DNA of 64,000 bases from Nostoc sp. NIES-3756 (GCF_001548375.1 NZ_AP017295.1:4374501-4438500), one strand, 5' to 3'. Counted from the first letter of the stretch, positions 53,241 to 63,404 are shown. Numbers and translations: made by a program. The notes: generated by a model from the letters alone, not told the origin.

Positions 53241-54532
53241 GTTTTAGTCCCCGTAAGGGGAATTAGTTAATGGAAACGCATGACAGGTACATGTTGTTTC
53301 ATATTTATATAGTTTGTTTCAGTCCCCGTGAGGGGAATTAGTTAATGGAAACAGTAGGTGCTGTATCTGTTACTTTCTCATCTTTAAATGTTTCAGTCCC
53401 CGTGAGGGGAATTAGTTAATGGAAACTGGCTCATAAATCTCCTAAATAGGTAATAAAAATTGCGTTTCAGTCCCCGTGAGGGGAATTAGTTAATGGAAAC
53501 GAACAACTTGATAGAATGTCTCCGCAGGAGAGAGAAGTTGTTTCAGTCCCCGTGAGGGGAATTAGTTAATGGAAACCCACTACCTCCACGCAGACAACTT
53601 CGCTGAAGTGGCAGGTTTCAGTCCCCGTGAGGGGAATTAGTTAATGGAAACTATTGTCTTATTGTCCCACGTTCGTAAACGTCAAGGTTTCAGTCCCCGT
53701 GAGGGGAATTAGTTAATGGAAACCGCAAAGTGTTATCAACAGAGACAGAAACATTAGTGTTTCAGTCCCCGTGAGGGGAATTAGTTAATGGAAACTAGCG
53801 CGGCAACCCCTCACCGATACCTACGGGCGTGTTTCAGTCCCCGTGAGGGGAATTAGTTAATGGAAACTTTGGTTGACTCACTAATCAATACTAGCTGGTG
53901 AATGTTTCAGTCCCCGTGAGGGGAATTAGTTAATGGAAACCTATCTGCGTCTTGGGGGAGGACATATTTTTTTGTTTCAGTCCCCGTGAGGGGAATTAGT
54001 TAATGGAAACTTCTAAATCTGGCGGTAGTGGGTTGAGGTTGGGGATGTTTCAGTCCCCGTGAGGGGAATTAGTTAATGGAAACCCGCGATGGTGTTGCTT
54101 CTGGTTAGTTTGTTCATGGGTGTCGTTTCAGTCCCCGTGAGGGGAATTAGTTAATGGAAACGGAAAGGACAGTGGACTGTAGGACTTCGTTGGCTGTTGT
54201 TTCAGTCCCCGTGAGGGGAATTAGTTAATGGAAACCATGATCGGCAGATGGTGTTGATTGATATTGGTGGGACGTTTCAGTCCCCGTGAGGGGAATTAGT
54301 TAATGGAAACCTTTAGCCAGTGCGGCAAATTCTTCGGCGCTATTGAGTTTCAGTCCCCGTGAGGGGAATTAGTTAATGGAAACCCCGGATTCAAAGTTCT
54401 GGCTCAAAAGATTTATTTATTCGTTTCAGTCCCCGTGAGGGGAATTAGTTAATGGAAACGAAGCTAACTTTATCATTCCTATACTCAAGCGTTGTGTTTC
54501 AGTCCCCGTGAGGGGAATTAGTTAATGGAAAC
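53241..54532 (-). CRISPR. CRISPR array, 18 repeats, 17 spacers, no cas genes
   Basis: Eighteen 37-base repeats (first 53241-53277, last 54496-54532), read on the plus strand from GTTTCAGTCCCC to AATGGAAAC, with spacers of 33 to 41 bases, all different. Seventeen repeats are identical; the leftmost has two changes (T for C, A for G), as expected at the old, leader-distal end. On the minus strand each repeat ends GGGGACTGAAAC after a CCCC TCAC GGGG hairpin, the usual Cas6 cut arrangement leaving an 8-base tag. So the array is probably transcribed leftward from a leader at 54533-54900. No cas genes lie in the window. The subtype cannot be told here. Confidence 0.97.
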
Positions 54533-54900
54533 AGCTCTGTGCTGAAACTATTACAGAGACAGCTTCTTGGGAAGCGATTTGACGGATAGAAAAATTAGGT
54601 CATTTTCAGCAGTTCTTATTGCAAATAATTTGCAACTTCCCTGATTGTTGAAACGCTGTAATTATTATATTGTCAAGGTTCCGGCGATTTTGACGAGTGT
54701 GCGGGGTTTTTAACCCAGCTTTGACTTGTCAAACATCAAGTTAATTAATCATAAGATGAGTATTGAGTATTGTCGAGTGTTTTCTAGAGTTTAAGTGCTA
54801 ACTTAGTACCCGTTTTTAATCAAGTATCGTCAGCTTGTGATAAATTTACTCTTAGTGTAGGCGATCGCATTACTCTTTCTCAGCCCTGGATTGCATTTTT
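54533..54900 (-). promoter_or_regulatory. Probable CRISPR leader
   Basis: About 370 AT-rich bases next to the intact end of the array, with no gene. It should hold the array promoter and integration signals. Inferred from the position of the degenerate repeat at the other end. Confidence 0.55.
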
Positions 54901-54933
54901 CACAAAAATTGCACTTAACTGTGGCGATACTGC

Positions 54934-55647
54934 TTAAAATTTGAAAAATTTCCCCTGAGAATACCAAGTACGGAGTCGTGCTGGTTTTATTTTAAGCAAG
55001 TAAGCAATAATCACAATTTGATTAATTAGTGTAGTTTTAAAAACTCCCTTTTGCAGCCATCTCCGGGCTGAAGTTATTACGGGTACACAGAGGATAGTAA
55101 TTTTTCCCAGGCGCTTTAAACGTCGTATGAGTTCAAAGTCCTCCATGATGGGTAATTCAGGAAAGCCACAAACTTGCTGAAATACTGCCTTTGTCATAAA
55201 AATTGCTTGATCACCATAAGGCATTTGTAAGAGGCGCGATCGCCAATATACCCCTTTTTCTACCAAACGCAAACTTGCTAAGTCTGCATTAATTCGTAAA
55301 GCAAACGCGCCAGCTATTACCCCAGGCTGCTGTAATGCTGCACGAATCATCTCATCAAACCCAACAGGTAGGAGGGTATCTGCGTGGAGAAATAACAGAA
55401 TATCGCCAGATGCTAAGGCTGCACCCGTGTTCATTTGCACCGCACGCCCAGGAGATGATGAGATAACTTTTACACCTAAAGAACCAGCGATCGCTACCGT
55501 ATCATCTTGTGAACCCCCATCAACCACAATTACTTCTATATTTGTACTACGTTGAGTAGTGGCGATCGTTTGTTTAATATTGCCAGCTTCATTGATAGTG
55601 GGGATAATAATAGAAATTTTTCCAGGTTGAATATTTTGGGTTATCAT
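54934..55647 (-). CDS. Family 2 glycosyltransferase (TIGR04283-type)
   Basis: A 237-residue GT-A fold transferase: KISIIIPTINEAGNI, VIVVDGGSQDDTVAIA, ILLFLHADTLLP (a DxD-like acidic site), then YGDQAIFMTKAVFQQVCGF and MEDFELIRRLKR. This matches the TIGR04283 family linked to arsenosugar biosynthesis in cyanobacteria. The context here (no ArsM or DUF547 gene adjacent) leaves substrate open. Confidence 0.85.
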   Translation of the reverse strand: MITQNIQPGKISIIIPTINEAGNIKQTIATTQRSTNIEVIVVDGGSQDDTVAIAGSLGVKVISSSPGRAVQMNTGAALASGDILLFLHADTLLPVGFDEMIRAALQQPGVIAGAFALRINADLASLRLVEKGVYWRSRLLQMPYGDQAIFMTKAVFQQVCGFPELPIMEDFELIRRLKRLGKITILCVPVITSARRWLQKGVFKTTLINQIVIIAYLLKIKPARLRTWYSQGKFFKF

Positions 55648-55795
55648 TAGCTTTTTGAACTGTGTATTCAGGCTAATTAGTCATCAAACATTATTAACAT
55701 AGATAAATAATATTCAGCATTTTGGATGCTAGATCAATTGAACTTGGCGGGAACAATATTCATAAGTTAAGTTTTCCCAGCACAGCCACGAAGTT

Positions 55796-56584
55796 ATGAA
55801 AATTGTAGCCAAAACCGCTAGTAGATTAGAAATGAAGCATTTCCCCATTAATAATTGGTGTTTGGGAAGCTTATTAATTGTCGGTAGTCTATCTTTTTTG
55901 ATTTATCTGATATTTTTTATGGCTGTTGCAGCTAGCCTCAAATGCCAGCGCATCTCAAAGCTGGGTCTTAATTGCGAATTAAGCCACTTTTATTTAATAG
56001 GGAAACCTCAAAAACAAAATATTTTTGATATTCAAGAAGCAAAAATACATACTATAGTTGGTAATAAACGTAGCAGAAGTTATAAAGTTATGATTTCTAC
56101 TCCTTTTGGAAACTATGATTTTTTACCATCAAGTAGTAACTATGCAGAAAATGAGCAAATAGCAGCACAAATCAATGAGTTTATATACTCACAAAAAAGC
56201 TCTTTATCAATAAAACAACACCGATTGCAAAATTATTTCTTTTTCTTGATTATCATTAGTGGATTTGTGATTTTTGGATATTTTTTATGTGCCTCTCCTG
56301 TTGTGAATTGTACTTTTTATAAAAGTTTAAATAAAGTAGTTATCGAACACAAAGGCTTACATGGAGTTATGATTGAAGAATATCCTTTAGAAGATATTCT
56401 CAAAATTGATAGGCAAGAACGAGAAACTCGGTCTGGTAAATCTTATCGTCTTGTATTAGTATTGCGTTTACCAATGGCAGGGAGTAGCATACCACTGGAG
56501 ACTATACCCATTCACAAGGACTATACCGACGCACACAGCACTAATAATATTGTTTATAGTGTAAATAGTTTTCTCTCATCTTAA
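55796..56584 (+). CDS. Membrane protein of unknown function, two hydrophobic helices
   Basis: A 262-residue protein with two membrane segments (LGSLLIVGSLSFLIYLIFF near residue 30 and YFFFLIIISGFVIFGYFLC near 150), each followed by a beta-rich soluble stretch (ISTPFGNYDFLPSS and LVLVLRLPMAGSSIPLETIP). The two halves look like PH-like domains anchored by a helix pair. No family name is recognised. It stands alone between glycosyltransferase and Uma2 genes. Confidence 0.65.
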   Translation: MKIVAKTASRLEMKHFPINNWCLGSLLIVGSLSFLIYLIFFMAVAASLKCQRISKLGLNCELSHFYLIGKPQKQNIFDIQEAKIHTIVGNKRSRSYKVMISTPFGNYDFLPSSSNYAENEQIAAQINEFIYSQKSSLSIKQHRLQNYFFFLIIISGFVIFGYFLCASPVVNCTFYKSLNKVVIEHKGLHGVMIEEYPLEDILKIDRQERETRSGKSYRLVLVLRLPMAGSSIPLETIPIHKDYTDAHSTNNIVYSVNSFLSS

Positions 56585-56595
56585 AAAGTAAGTTA

Positions 56596-57192
56596 TCAAC
56601 TTTGTTGATTACGAATCACCTGTTGAAATTCAGTCACCGCATCATATTGGTCAGGCATAGTAATATATTGTAGTAACAAAGCTGGGTCTAGATTAGGAAA
56701 AAACCTACTTCTATTTACTTCCTCATACTCACCACTATCGTTAAGACGGAATATTTTGATTGAATTAGATTTCCAAAACCAAACTTCTGGCACTTTTTTG
56801 GGCTTGTATAATTCTTTTCTATTAATAGTTCCACTGGTGACAATAATTTCTAGTACAATATCGGGAACTTCTTTTTTTACACCAATACTGTAAGATTCAT
56901 CTGGTGTGCCAGAAGCGTACCCAGGTTCTTCAAGGGTGAAACCACCACGCCTGTAAAACCGGATACCCAACTCTCTCATGTATGTTTCCAGCAGTAAACC
57001 AAAGTTACTTTTCACTTCCTCATGTTTATCGCCTACAGGTGACATGATTTCCAACACTCCTGACAAATAAGTTAGTTTAACGCTGTGGTTGTCCTGAAGA
57101 TGTCCCTCAATACCCTTGAATTGCTCCCAAGATACATCCTTGAGTATTACTAACTTTTCTTCTATGGGCTGGTCTACAAGTGAGATGCTCAT
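56596..57192 (-). CDS. Uma2 family endonuclease-like protein (DUF820)
   Basis: A 198-residue PD-(D/E)XK-fold Uma2 protein: WEQFKGIEGHLQDNHSV, TYLSGVLEIMSPVGDKHE, GTPDESYSIGVKKEVPDIVLEII (the PD acidic site) and KVPEVWFWKS. It is different from the copy at 38.9 kb. Convergent with the gene above with 11 bases between. Role unknown. Confidence 0.85.
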   Translation of the reverse strand: MSISLVDQPIEEKLVILKDVSWEQFKGIEGHLQDNHSVKLTYLSGVLEIMSPVGDKHEEVKSNFGLLLETYMRELGIRFYRRGGFTLEEPGYASGTPDESYSIGVKKEVPDIVLEIIVTSGTINRKELYKPKKVPEVWFWKSNSIKIFRLNDSGEYEEVNRSRFFPNLDPALLLQYITMPDQYDAVTEFQQVIRNQQS

Positions 57193-57362
57193 AACAACGC
57201 TGCCTTAACAAGAGTCGTGTTTACTAATTCTAGTTTAAGAAGGGAAGTGAGGGGGATGAGGGAGAGAGGGAGACACAAATTTACTTAGTCCCAAGCAGTT
57301 CTGTAATTTTGAATTTTGAATTGGTATAAGCTGTTTTATCTAGGCAGTTTTTCAACTTCATT

Positions 57363-58598
57363 ATGGCAACGATTAACGACAACTATCTCAAACTCAAAGC
57401 AGGCTACCTATTTCCTGAAATTGCGCGGCGGGTAAATGCCTTTGCGGAAGCTAACCCGGATGCGAAGATTATTCGTCTGGGTATTGGTGATGTGACAGAA
57501 CCATTGCCAGAAGCTTGCCGCACGGCAATGATTAAAGCAGTAGAGGAAATGGGCGATCGCGCTTCTTTTAAAGGTTATGGCCCAGAACAAGGTTATGCTT
57601 GGTTAAGAGAGAAAATCGCCACTCAAGATTTCCAAGCGCGGGGTGCAGAGGTAGACGCTTCCGAAATCTTCATTTCTGACGGTTCTAAGTGCGATACAGG
57701 CAACATTCTGGATATTTTTGGCGATAACAATATTATTGCTGTCACTGACCCAGTTTATCCCGTATATGTAGACACTAATGTCATGGCAGGACACACAGGC
57801 GCTGCTAACGACAAAGGCGAGTTTGAGGGTTTAGTTTATTTACCCGTCACCGCCGAGAATAACTTCACGGCGGAAATACCTTCCCAGAAAGTAGACTTAA
57901 TATATCTCTGCTTTCCCAATAACCCCACAGGTGCAACCGCCACAAAAGAACATCTCAAGGCGTGGGTAGATTATGCCAAAGCTAATAATTCCATTATTTT
58001 CTTTGATGCTGCCTACGAATCATACATTACCGACCCGTCCCTACCCCATTCTATCTATGAAATTGAAGGGGCAAGAGATGTGGCGATCGAATTTCGTTCC
58101 TTTTCCAAAAATGCAGGCTTCACTGGAACCCGTTGCGCTTTAACTGTCGTTCCCAAAACCCTAAAAGCCAAAGCCGCCGATGGTTCCGATGTGGAACTGT
58201 GGAAATTGTGGAACCGTCGCCAGTCTACTAAATTCAATGGTGTATCATATATTGTCCAACGGGGAGCGGAAGCTGTGTACTCTGAGGAAGGACAAGCACA
58301 AGTTAAAGCTTTGGTTAGCTTCTACTTGGAAAATGCCAAAATCATCCGTGAGAAACTTACAGCCGCAGGTTTATCAGTATACGGTGGTGTGAATGCGCCC
58401 TATGTTTGGGTGAAGACTCCTAATAACCTATCTAGTTGGGATTTCTTCGACAAGCTATTACAAACCGTCAACGTAGTCGGAACTCCTGGTTCTGGCTTTG
58501 GTGCTGCTGGTGAAGGCTACTTCCGCATTTCTGCATTTAACAGTCGGGAAAATGTAGAAGAAGCGATGAAGCGAATTACCGAAAAGTTTAAAGTCTAA
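57363..58598 (+). CDS. dapL: LL-diaminopimelate aminotransferase
   Basis: A 411-residue fold-I aminotransferase that turns tetrahydrodipicolinate directly into LL-diaminopimelate for lysine and peptidoglycan. Typical: [20 protein letters not shown] at the N-terminus, [23 protein letters not shown], and the PLP lysine in [15 protein letters not shown]. Length and motifs are those of plant/cyanobacterial DapL. A strong terminator follows at 58712-58734. Confidence 0.96.
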   Translation: MATINDNYLKLKAGYLFPEIARRVNAFAEANPDAKIIRLGIGDVTEPLPEACRTAMIKAVEEMGDRASFKGYGPEQGYAWLREKIATQDFQARGAEVDASEIFISDGSKCDTGNILDIFGDNNIIAVTDPVYPVYVDTNVMAGHTGAANDKGEFEGLVYLPVTAENNFTAEIPSQKVDLIYLCFPNNPTGATATKEHLKAWVDYAKANNSIIFFDAAYESYITDPSLPHSIYEIEGARDVAIEFRSFSKNAGFTGTRCALTVVPKTLKAKAADGSDVELWKLWNRRQSTKFNGVSYIVQRGAEAVYSEEGQAQVKALVSFYLENAKIIREKLTAAGLSVYGGVNAPYVWVKTPNNLSSWDFFDKLLQTVNVVGTPGSGFGAAGEGYFRISAFNSRENVEEAMKRITEKFKV

Positions 58599-58711
58599 TC
58601 ATTTGTGGTGGGCATTGCCCATCACAATTAAATTTAGTCATTGGTTATTAGTCATCAGTATTAACCTGCGAAGGCGTTGTATAGCTGCCATTCTTAACGT
58701 GAGTTGATGAA

Positions 58712-58740
58712 CCCCTCTCCGACACAGAGAGGGGCTTTTC
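58712..58740 (+). terminator. Terminator of dapL
   Basis: CCCCTCTC (58712-58719) pairs with GAGAGGGG (58727-58734), then CTTTTC. Confidence 0.8.
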
Positions 58741-58793
58741 AATCTGTCGAACTGACGTATTTTTAATTGCCAAGGCTAGGTGCTTTAATAGGG

Positions 58794-58818
58794 AAAAAGA
58801 CTTGGTTTCTAACCAAGC
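58794..58818 (-). terminator. Hairpin with A-run (minus terminator)
   Basis: CTTGGTT (58801-58807)/AACCAAG (58811-58817) with A5 on the left, which gives a T-run on the minus strand; may back up the protease-gene terminator. Confidence 0.55.
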
Positions 58819-58911
58819 CTTAAGTAGAAGTAGAATCTATCTGCCTAATTTAACTCTTTCAGTCTATTAGTTCATCATTCTCTAGATAGTATTTAAGCTT
58901 GAAACGATGTG

Positions 58912-58940
58912 ATAAAAAATCCCTCAGAATTTCTGAGGGA
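58912..58940 (-). terminator. Terminator of site-2 protease gene
   Basis: TCCCTCAG (58920-58927) pairs with CTGAGGGA (58933-58940); on the minus strand it is followed by T6. It lies 34 bases after the stop codon. Confidence 0.85.
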
Positions 58941-58973
58941 AATTAGAGAAGGAGCGTTTTTTCGATGAGAAAA

Positions 58974-60095
58974 CTATGCAGGGTTGGGTTGGGTACGATT
59001 TTGCAATAGCTGGATAATCGCGGCTTTCTCTAGGATTCCTACTAGTACACCGTTGTCACGAATTACAGGCAGAGTAGATAATTTTTGTTGTTCTAGTAGT
59101 TGCACTACTTCTAACAAAGGTTGATTAGAGTTGATGGTGGTGGACTGAATAGGACGCATGACTTGTTGAATTTGTGTTTCTGTCCACAATGCAGTGGGAA
59201 CATTTCGCAAGTCATCAAGGCTAATTGCACCTACCAATTGTCCTTCGTTGTTGGTGACTAAAAACCGTCGCCAGTTCTGCCCTTGTACAATTTGTTCATC
59301 AGCGAATTGTCTCAAACTGAGATTAGCAGAGGTAATTGGACTATCGATGGTTACTACATCTGCGGCTGTTAAACCTGTGAGTTTTTCTTGCACTCTGGCA
59401 AATTGGGCTGCATTACCAGCATTTTGTAGTAGGAAGAAACCGATTAATAAATTCCAGATATTAGCGAAGCTACCAAAATACAGTATGGGGATGATACCAG
59501 AGGCGATCGCAATCCAACCAAAGATTTGTCCCACGCGACTGGCAAATGTTACACCTTTATATGGATTACCTGTAACCTTCCAAACGATCGCTTTGAGAAT
59601 GTTTCCGCCATCCAAGGGTAAACCAGGAATGAGGTTAAACAACGCCAATGCTAAGTTGACAGAAGCCAAAACTCCCAGAATCGCCGCCAATGGCCCACTA
59701 ACTGGGGTAGTTACGCCAATCACCGTAACGATACCACATAATAATAGACTAACTAAAGGCCCAGCGATCGCTACCCAAAAAGCTTCAGCAGGTGTTTTTG
59801 ACTCTTGTTTTAAACTAGCCAAACCACCAAATATAAATAACGTAATCGAATCAACGTTAATTCCTTGACGCATAGCCACAAAGCTATGTCCTAATTCATG
59901 GGCGACGACAGAAGCAAACAACAATAGCGCCGTCATCAATCCCAGTATCAAAGCCAACCCCCCAGACAGTTGGGGAAATTGTGCTGAGAGTCCACCGCTA
60001 TAACTCCAGGTAATTAAACCCAGAACTAAAAACCACGACGGATGGATATAAAAAGGAATACCGAAGAGATTACCAACGCGAATTGTGCCATTCAT
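58974..60095 (-). CDS. Site-2 protease family membrane metalloprotease with CBS pair
   Basis: A 373-residue intramembrane zinc protease. The zinc site is HELGH (66-70; VVAHELGHSFVA) and the second motif is NLIPGLPLDGG. Six or so membrane helices are followed by a CBS pair (about 240-370: VVTIDSPITSANLSLRQFAD and VVQLLEQQKLSTLPVIRDN), which may sense adenine nucleotides. It probably cuts membrane-bound regulators. ATG 60095 follows AAGGTG; a GTG at 60104 would add three residues. Confidence 0.9.
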   Translation of the reverse strand: MNGTIRVGNLFGIPFYIHPSWFLVLGLITWSYSGGLSAQFPQLSGGLALILGLMTALLLFASVVAHELGHSFVAMRQGINVDSITLFIFGGLASLKQESKTPAEAFWVAIAGPLVSLLLCGIVTVIGVTTPVSGPLAAILGVLASVNLALALFNLIPGLPLDGGNILKAIVWKVTGNPYKGVTFASRVGQIFGWIAIASGIIPILYFGSFANIWNLLIGFFLLQNAGNAAQFARVQEKLTGLTAADVVTIDSPITSANLSLRQFADEQIVQGQNWRRFLVTNNEGQLVGAISLDDLRNVPTALWTETQIQQVMRPIQSTTINSNQPLLEVVQLLEQQKLSTLPVIRDNGVLVGILEKAAIIQLLQNRTQPNPA

Positions 60096-60224
60096 GTCGT
60101 TCACCTTATTGCAACTGCGAGTATTCTTGTCTTTACTCGCTGTTATTAGTGTAACGAAGTGTTAAGCCAATCTCATATTTCTTACAGTAGAGGTGTCCGT
60201 CCCTTTTAGGTGTGGTTTTTGCAC

Positions 60225-60335
60225 TGGGGAGTGAGGGAGAAACCCACCCCTAGCCCCTCCCAGGAGAGGAAAGGGAGAAAAACTGTTGACTGTTGACTAT
60301 AGACTGTGGACTATTGACTAATGACTAATGACTAA
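60225..60335. repeat. Purine-rich and TTGACTA-type repeats
   Basis: A GAGTGAGGGAG tract with CCCACCCCTAGCCCC, then TGTTGACTGTTGACT and ACTAATGACTAATGACTAA units, ending just before trmB. Confidence 0.6.
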
Positions 60336-60353
60336 ATTGCTATATTTAATGTT

Positions 60354-61013
60354 GTGATTTCAGGAGTTTCCGCTTTGCCATTTGTCCGCGTTCGTCAGCA
60401 CGTTAACCCACTAGCCAAAAAATATAGTCAACCAGCCAGTCCTCTGGAGTGGGAGAAAATTTATAGCACTCTCGACCAACCGCTACACTTAGATATTGGT
60501 TGTGCTAGAGGAAGATTTGTGTTGCAAATGGCGCAGGTAGAAACCAATTGGAATTTTCTGGGTTTAGAAATCAGAGAACCTTTGGTAGTCGAGGCGAACC
60601 AATTAAGTTCTCAGTTGGGTTTAACTAATCTCCATTATTTGTATTGCAATGCTAATAATTCACTACAGCCCCTATTATCTTCCTTGCCTACAGGAATTTT
60701 ACAGCGTGTAACTATTCAATTCCCCGACCCTTGGTTTAAAACTCGCCACGCTAAACGCCGTGTAGTTCAACCAGAGTTAGTTGCAGATATAGCTAATTAT
60801 TTGGTTGTTGGTGGCGTGGTATTTCTGCAATCAGATATGGAATTTGTGGCTGTAGAAATGTGCGATCGCTTTGCGGCAAATCCAGCTTTTAATAGAGTAG
60901 GGACAGGCGAATGGTTAGCCGAAAACCCCCTCCCAGTCCAAACAGAAAGAGAAATTACTACGCAAAGTAGAGGCGAACCAGTTTATCGTGCTTTATTTGA
61001 AAGAGTCAGGTGA
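60354..61013 (+). CDS. trmB: tRNA (guanine-N7-)-methyltransferase
   Basis: A 219-residue SAM-dependent enzyme that methylates G46 of tRNA. SAM loop [12 protein letters not shown], then [11 protein letters not shown], and the substrate motif [16 protein letters not shown] with [13 protein letters not shown]. The GTG start (60354) was chosen because it gives the full N-terminus; a later ATG is not in a good place. The following symporter gene is 133 bases downstream. Confidence 0.93.
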   Translation: MISGVSALPFVRVRQHVNPLAKKYSQPASPLEWEKIYSTLDQPLHLDIGCARGRFVLQMAQVETNWNFLGLEIREPLVVEANQLSSQLGLTNLHYLYCNANNSLQPLLSSLPTGILQRVTIQFPDPWFKTRHAKRRVVQPELVADIANYLVVGGVVFLQSDMEFVAVEMCDRFAANPAFNRVGTGEWLAENPLPVQTEREITTQSRGEPVYRALFERVR

Positions 61014-61145
61014 ACAATTGGTAAGTTTAACTCAACAATTAATAATTGGTAATGGGTAAGGACAATAATAGTAGTTGGACTCTCGTTTGTTGCATACATT
61101 TATATCGGTTGGCAATCACGAGTTAAGAGTAGCAAAGACTTTTAT

Positions 61146-62504
61146 GTGGCTGGTCAAGATATTCCTTCCATTGCCAATGGTGCAGCCACACCCGCAGATT
61201 GGATGTCCGCAGCCTCCTTTATTTCAATGGCAGGGCTGATTTCTTTTTTGGGTTATGACGGTTCTATTTATTTGATGGGTTGGACTGGTGGCTATGTGTT
61301 GCTGGCCTTGTTATTAGCTCCATATCTGCGAAAATTTGGTAAGTATACTGTGCCGGATTTTGTAGGCGATCGCTATTATTCTAATGTGGCTCGTCTAGTG
61401 GCAGTCATAGCCGCAATTTTCGTATCTCTTACCTACGTCGCTGGGCAAATGCGCGGTGTAGGCATCGTTTTCAGCCGTTTTTTGCAAGTTGACATCAATA
61501 CAGGCGTAATCATCGGCATGGTAATTGTCGCCTTCTTTTCCGTGTTGGGAGGGATGAAGGGGATCACCTGGACGCAAGTAGCCCAATATGGTGTATTGAT
61601 TGTGGCTTACTTAATTCCAGCGAGCGCGATCGCCTGGAAACTTACAGGTAATCCTATACCTCAATTAGCATTTACCTTTAGCGATGTTGCCACTAAACTT
61701 AATCAAATCCAAGTCGATTTAGGCTTTCAAGAGTACACCCAGCCTTTTGTAAATAAGACAATGTTGGATGTACTATTCACAACAATTGCCTTGATGGTAG
61801 GTACTGCTGGTTTACCTCATATTATTGTCAGATTTTACACAGTTCCCAGTGTGAGAGCAGCCAGATTTTCTGCTGGTTGGGCGCTATTATTCATTGCTAT
61901 TCTTTACACCACAGCGCCAGCGCTTTCCATGTTTGCCCGTTACAACCTAATTAATACCCTGCACAATCAAACAGTTGCAGAAGTACAACAGCTAGACTGG
62001 GCTAATAAGTGGGAAAAAACTGGACTGCTGAAGTTTGAAGACAAAAATCAAGATGGTCGTCTCCAGTTAACACCAAAAAAAGATACTAGTGAAATTACCA
62101 TCGACAGAGACATCATCGTCCTTTCTACCCCAGAGGTAGCACAACTAGCACCTTGGGTAATTACCTTGGTTGCGGCTGGTGGGTTAGCGGCTGCAAGCTT
62201 CTTTCCAGTCATTGTTCTGGGAATCTTTGACAAGCGTACCAATTCCCCAGGTGCGATCGCTGGTATGCTGTCAGGATTAATTTTTACAACGGCTTACATT
62301 ATCGGTGTGAAGTTTGCAGGTATGCAGCCTTGGTTTTTTGGCGTATTCCCTGAAGGCATCGGCACTTTGGGTATGCTAATTAACTTGGTGGTGACAGTAG
62401 TAGTGTCTCGTCTCACCCCACCACCACCAGCCGAAATTCAAGCGATGGTAGAAGATTTACGTTCTCCTACGATTGAGGACGATGTGCAACCAATTCCGCA
62501 TTAA
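61146..62504 (+). CDS. Sodium:solute symporter (SSS) family, 5' frameshift
   Basis: A 452-residue (from GTG 61146) SSS permease: IANGAATPADWMSAASFISMAGL, YLMGWTGGYVLLALLLAPYLRKFGKYTVPDF (abbreviated), and TAGLPHIIVRFYTVP with typical helices; acetate/pyruvate-type symporters (ActP-like, VC_2705 subfamily) are closest. The family's first helix is encoded upstream in frame (61059-61145: RTIIVVGLSFVAYIYIG, then SRVKSSKDFY) but has no start codon. ATG 61052 is in another frame because of one extra G in the GGG run at 61054-61056. Removing one G would give ATG GTA AGG ACA, that is MVRT and the missing helix. It may be a real mutation, a programmed slip or a sequence error. Confidence 0.85.
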   Translation: MAGQDIPSIANGAATPADWMSAASFISMAGLISFLGYDGSIYLMGWTGGYVLLALLLAPYLRKFGKYTVPDFVGDRYYSNVARLVAVIAAIFVSLTYVAGQMRGVGIVFSRFLQVDINTGVIIGMVIVAFFSVLGGMKGITWTQVAQYGVLIVAYLIPASAIAWKLTGNPIPQLAFTFSDVATKLNQIQVDLGFQEYTQPFVNKTMLDVLFTTIALMVGTAGLPHIIVRFYTVPSVRAARFSAGWALLFIAILYTTAPALSMFARYNLINTLHNQTVAEVQQLDWANKWEKTGLLKFEDKNQDGRLQLTPKKDTSEITIDRDIIVLSTPEVAQLAPWVITLVAAGGLAAASFFPVIVLGIFDKRTNSPGAIAGMLSGLIFTTAYIIGVKFAGMQPWFFGVFPEGIGTLGMLINLVVTVVVSRLTPPPPAEIQAMVEDLRSPTIEDDVQPIPH

Positions 62505-62558
62505 GAATGGCGAGTAGACAATAAACAGTGAACTTAACCTGTTAACTGACAACTGTCT

Positions 62559-63404
62559 CTACTGCCCTAACTCCTTAATATTATTCATCGCTTGCTCATA
62601 TAAATCGTTATTGTTTTGCCTTTGAAAGATATCTGCTGCTCTCTGCAAGTCTTGTAACGCACCTTCTTTATCACCTTGGGCAGCACGGGCATTGCCTCGG
62701 TTGTTGTAGGCAGGGCCAAAGTTAGAATTGAGGCGGATGGCTTGATTGTAGTCTGATATTGCCCCTTGGCTATCTCCTTGAGCAGCACGGGCATTACCCC
62801 GGTTGTTGTAGGCGATCGCATATCTGGGGTTGAGGCGAATGGCTTGGTTAAAATCTTCTATGGAACCGCCCTTGTCTCCTTGTACAGAACGGGCATTTCC
62901 CCGGTTATTGTAGGCTTCGGCGTAGTTGGGGGAAAGGCGAATTGCTTCATTGTAGTCGCTGATGGCTCCGGCATTATCACCCAAGGAGGCACGGGCATTT
63001 CCCCGGCTGTTAAAGGCTTCGGCATCATTGGGAGAAAGGCGAATGGCTTCATTGTAGTCGGCGATCGCTTTTTGCTTATCTCCCAAATCAAAGTAAGCTA
63101 GTCCTCGTCCTCTGTAGGCTGCACCATAGTCAGGATCTAGATTAATCGCCTTATCATAAGATGCGATCGCTGCTTGTGAATCACCTTGGGAGTGCTGTCT
63201 TTGCCCTTGGATGTAGAATTGCCCAGCTTGGGAGTTGTTGCCGCCTGTGCGACGACTGGGAGGATTTACTCCTATTTCCGTTACTAACACCTCTTTGTTA
63301 TTACTACAGGAAACGCTGGTAATTGCGCTCAGTGCGGTAAGCACACCTATAGTTAATACTCTTTTTAACTTCACCCGCCCTTGCTCCAATAACCACCGTT
63401 TCAT
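62559..63404 (-). CDS. TPR-repeat lipoprotein
   Basis: A 281-residue protein with a lipobox (TALSAITSVSC) near residue 35, so it is probably a membrane-anchored periplasmic lipoprotein. After it come about five or six TPR units of 34 residues (AIASYDKAINLDPDYGAAYRGRGLAY-type, with AYNNRGNARAAQGD and EAIRLSPNYAEAYN landmarks). The units are so alike at DNA level that they form a 102-base tandem repeat. Protein-protein interaction role. ATG 63404 after AAGG is preferred to a TTG at 63449. Confidence 0.88.
   Translation of the reverse strand: MKRWLLEQGRVKLKRVLTIGVLTALSAITSVSCSNNKEVLVTEIGVNPPSRRTGGNNSQAGQFYIQGQRQHSQGDSQAAIASYDKAINLDPDYGAAYRGRGLAYFDLGDKQKAIADYNEAIRLSPNDAEAFNSRGNARASLGDNAGAISDYNEAIRLSPNYAEAYNNRGNARSVQGDKGGSIEDFNQAIRLNPRYAIAYNNRGNARAAQGDSQGAISDYNQAIRLNSNFGPAYNNRGNARAAQGDKEGALQDLQRAADIFQRQNNNDLYEQAMNNIKELGQ

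Larger units (their letters stand above)
58599..58973. other. Intergenic region with three hairpins
   Basis: Between convergent genes: a dapL terminator (58712-58734), a second hairpin (58801-58817) and the terminator of the protease gene (58920-58940). No gene. Confidence 0.6.

Noticed and set aside
53134..54933. cas genes around the CRISPR array
   Set aside because: The flanking genes are a phosphotransferase-family kinase and a glycosyltransferase; none of the window's proteins looks like Cas1, Cas2, Cas6 or an effector.
59194..59868. 224-codon frame antisense to the site-2 protease gene
   Set aside because: The opposite strand holds a well-defined HELGH/CBS protein; the antisense frame has no domain and reflects the codon pattern of the real gene.
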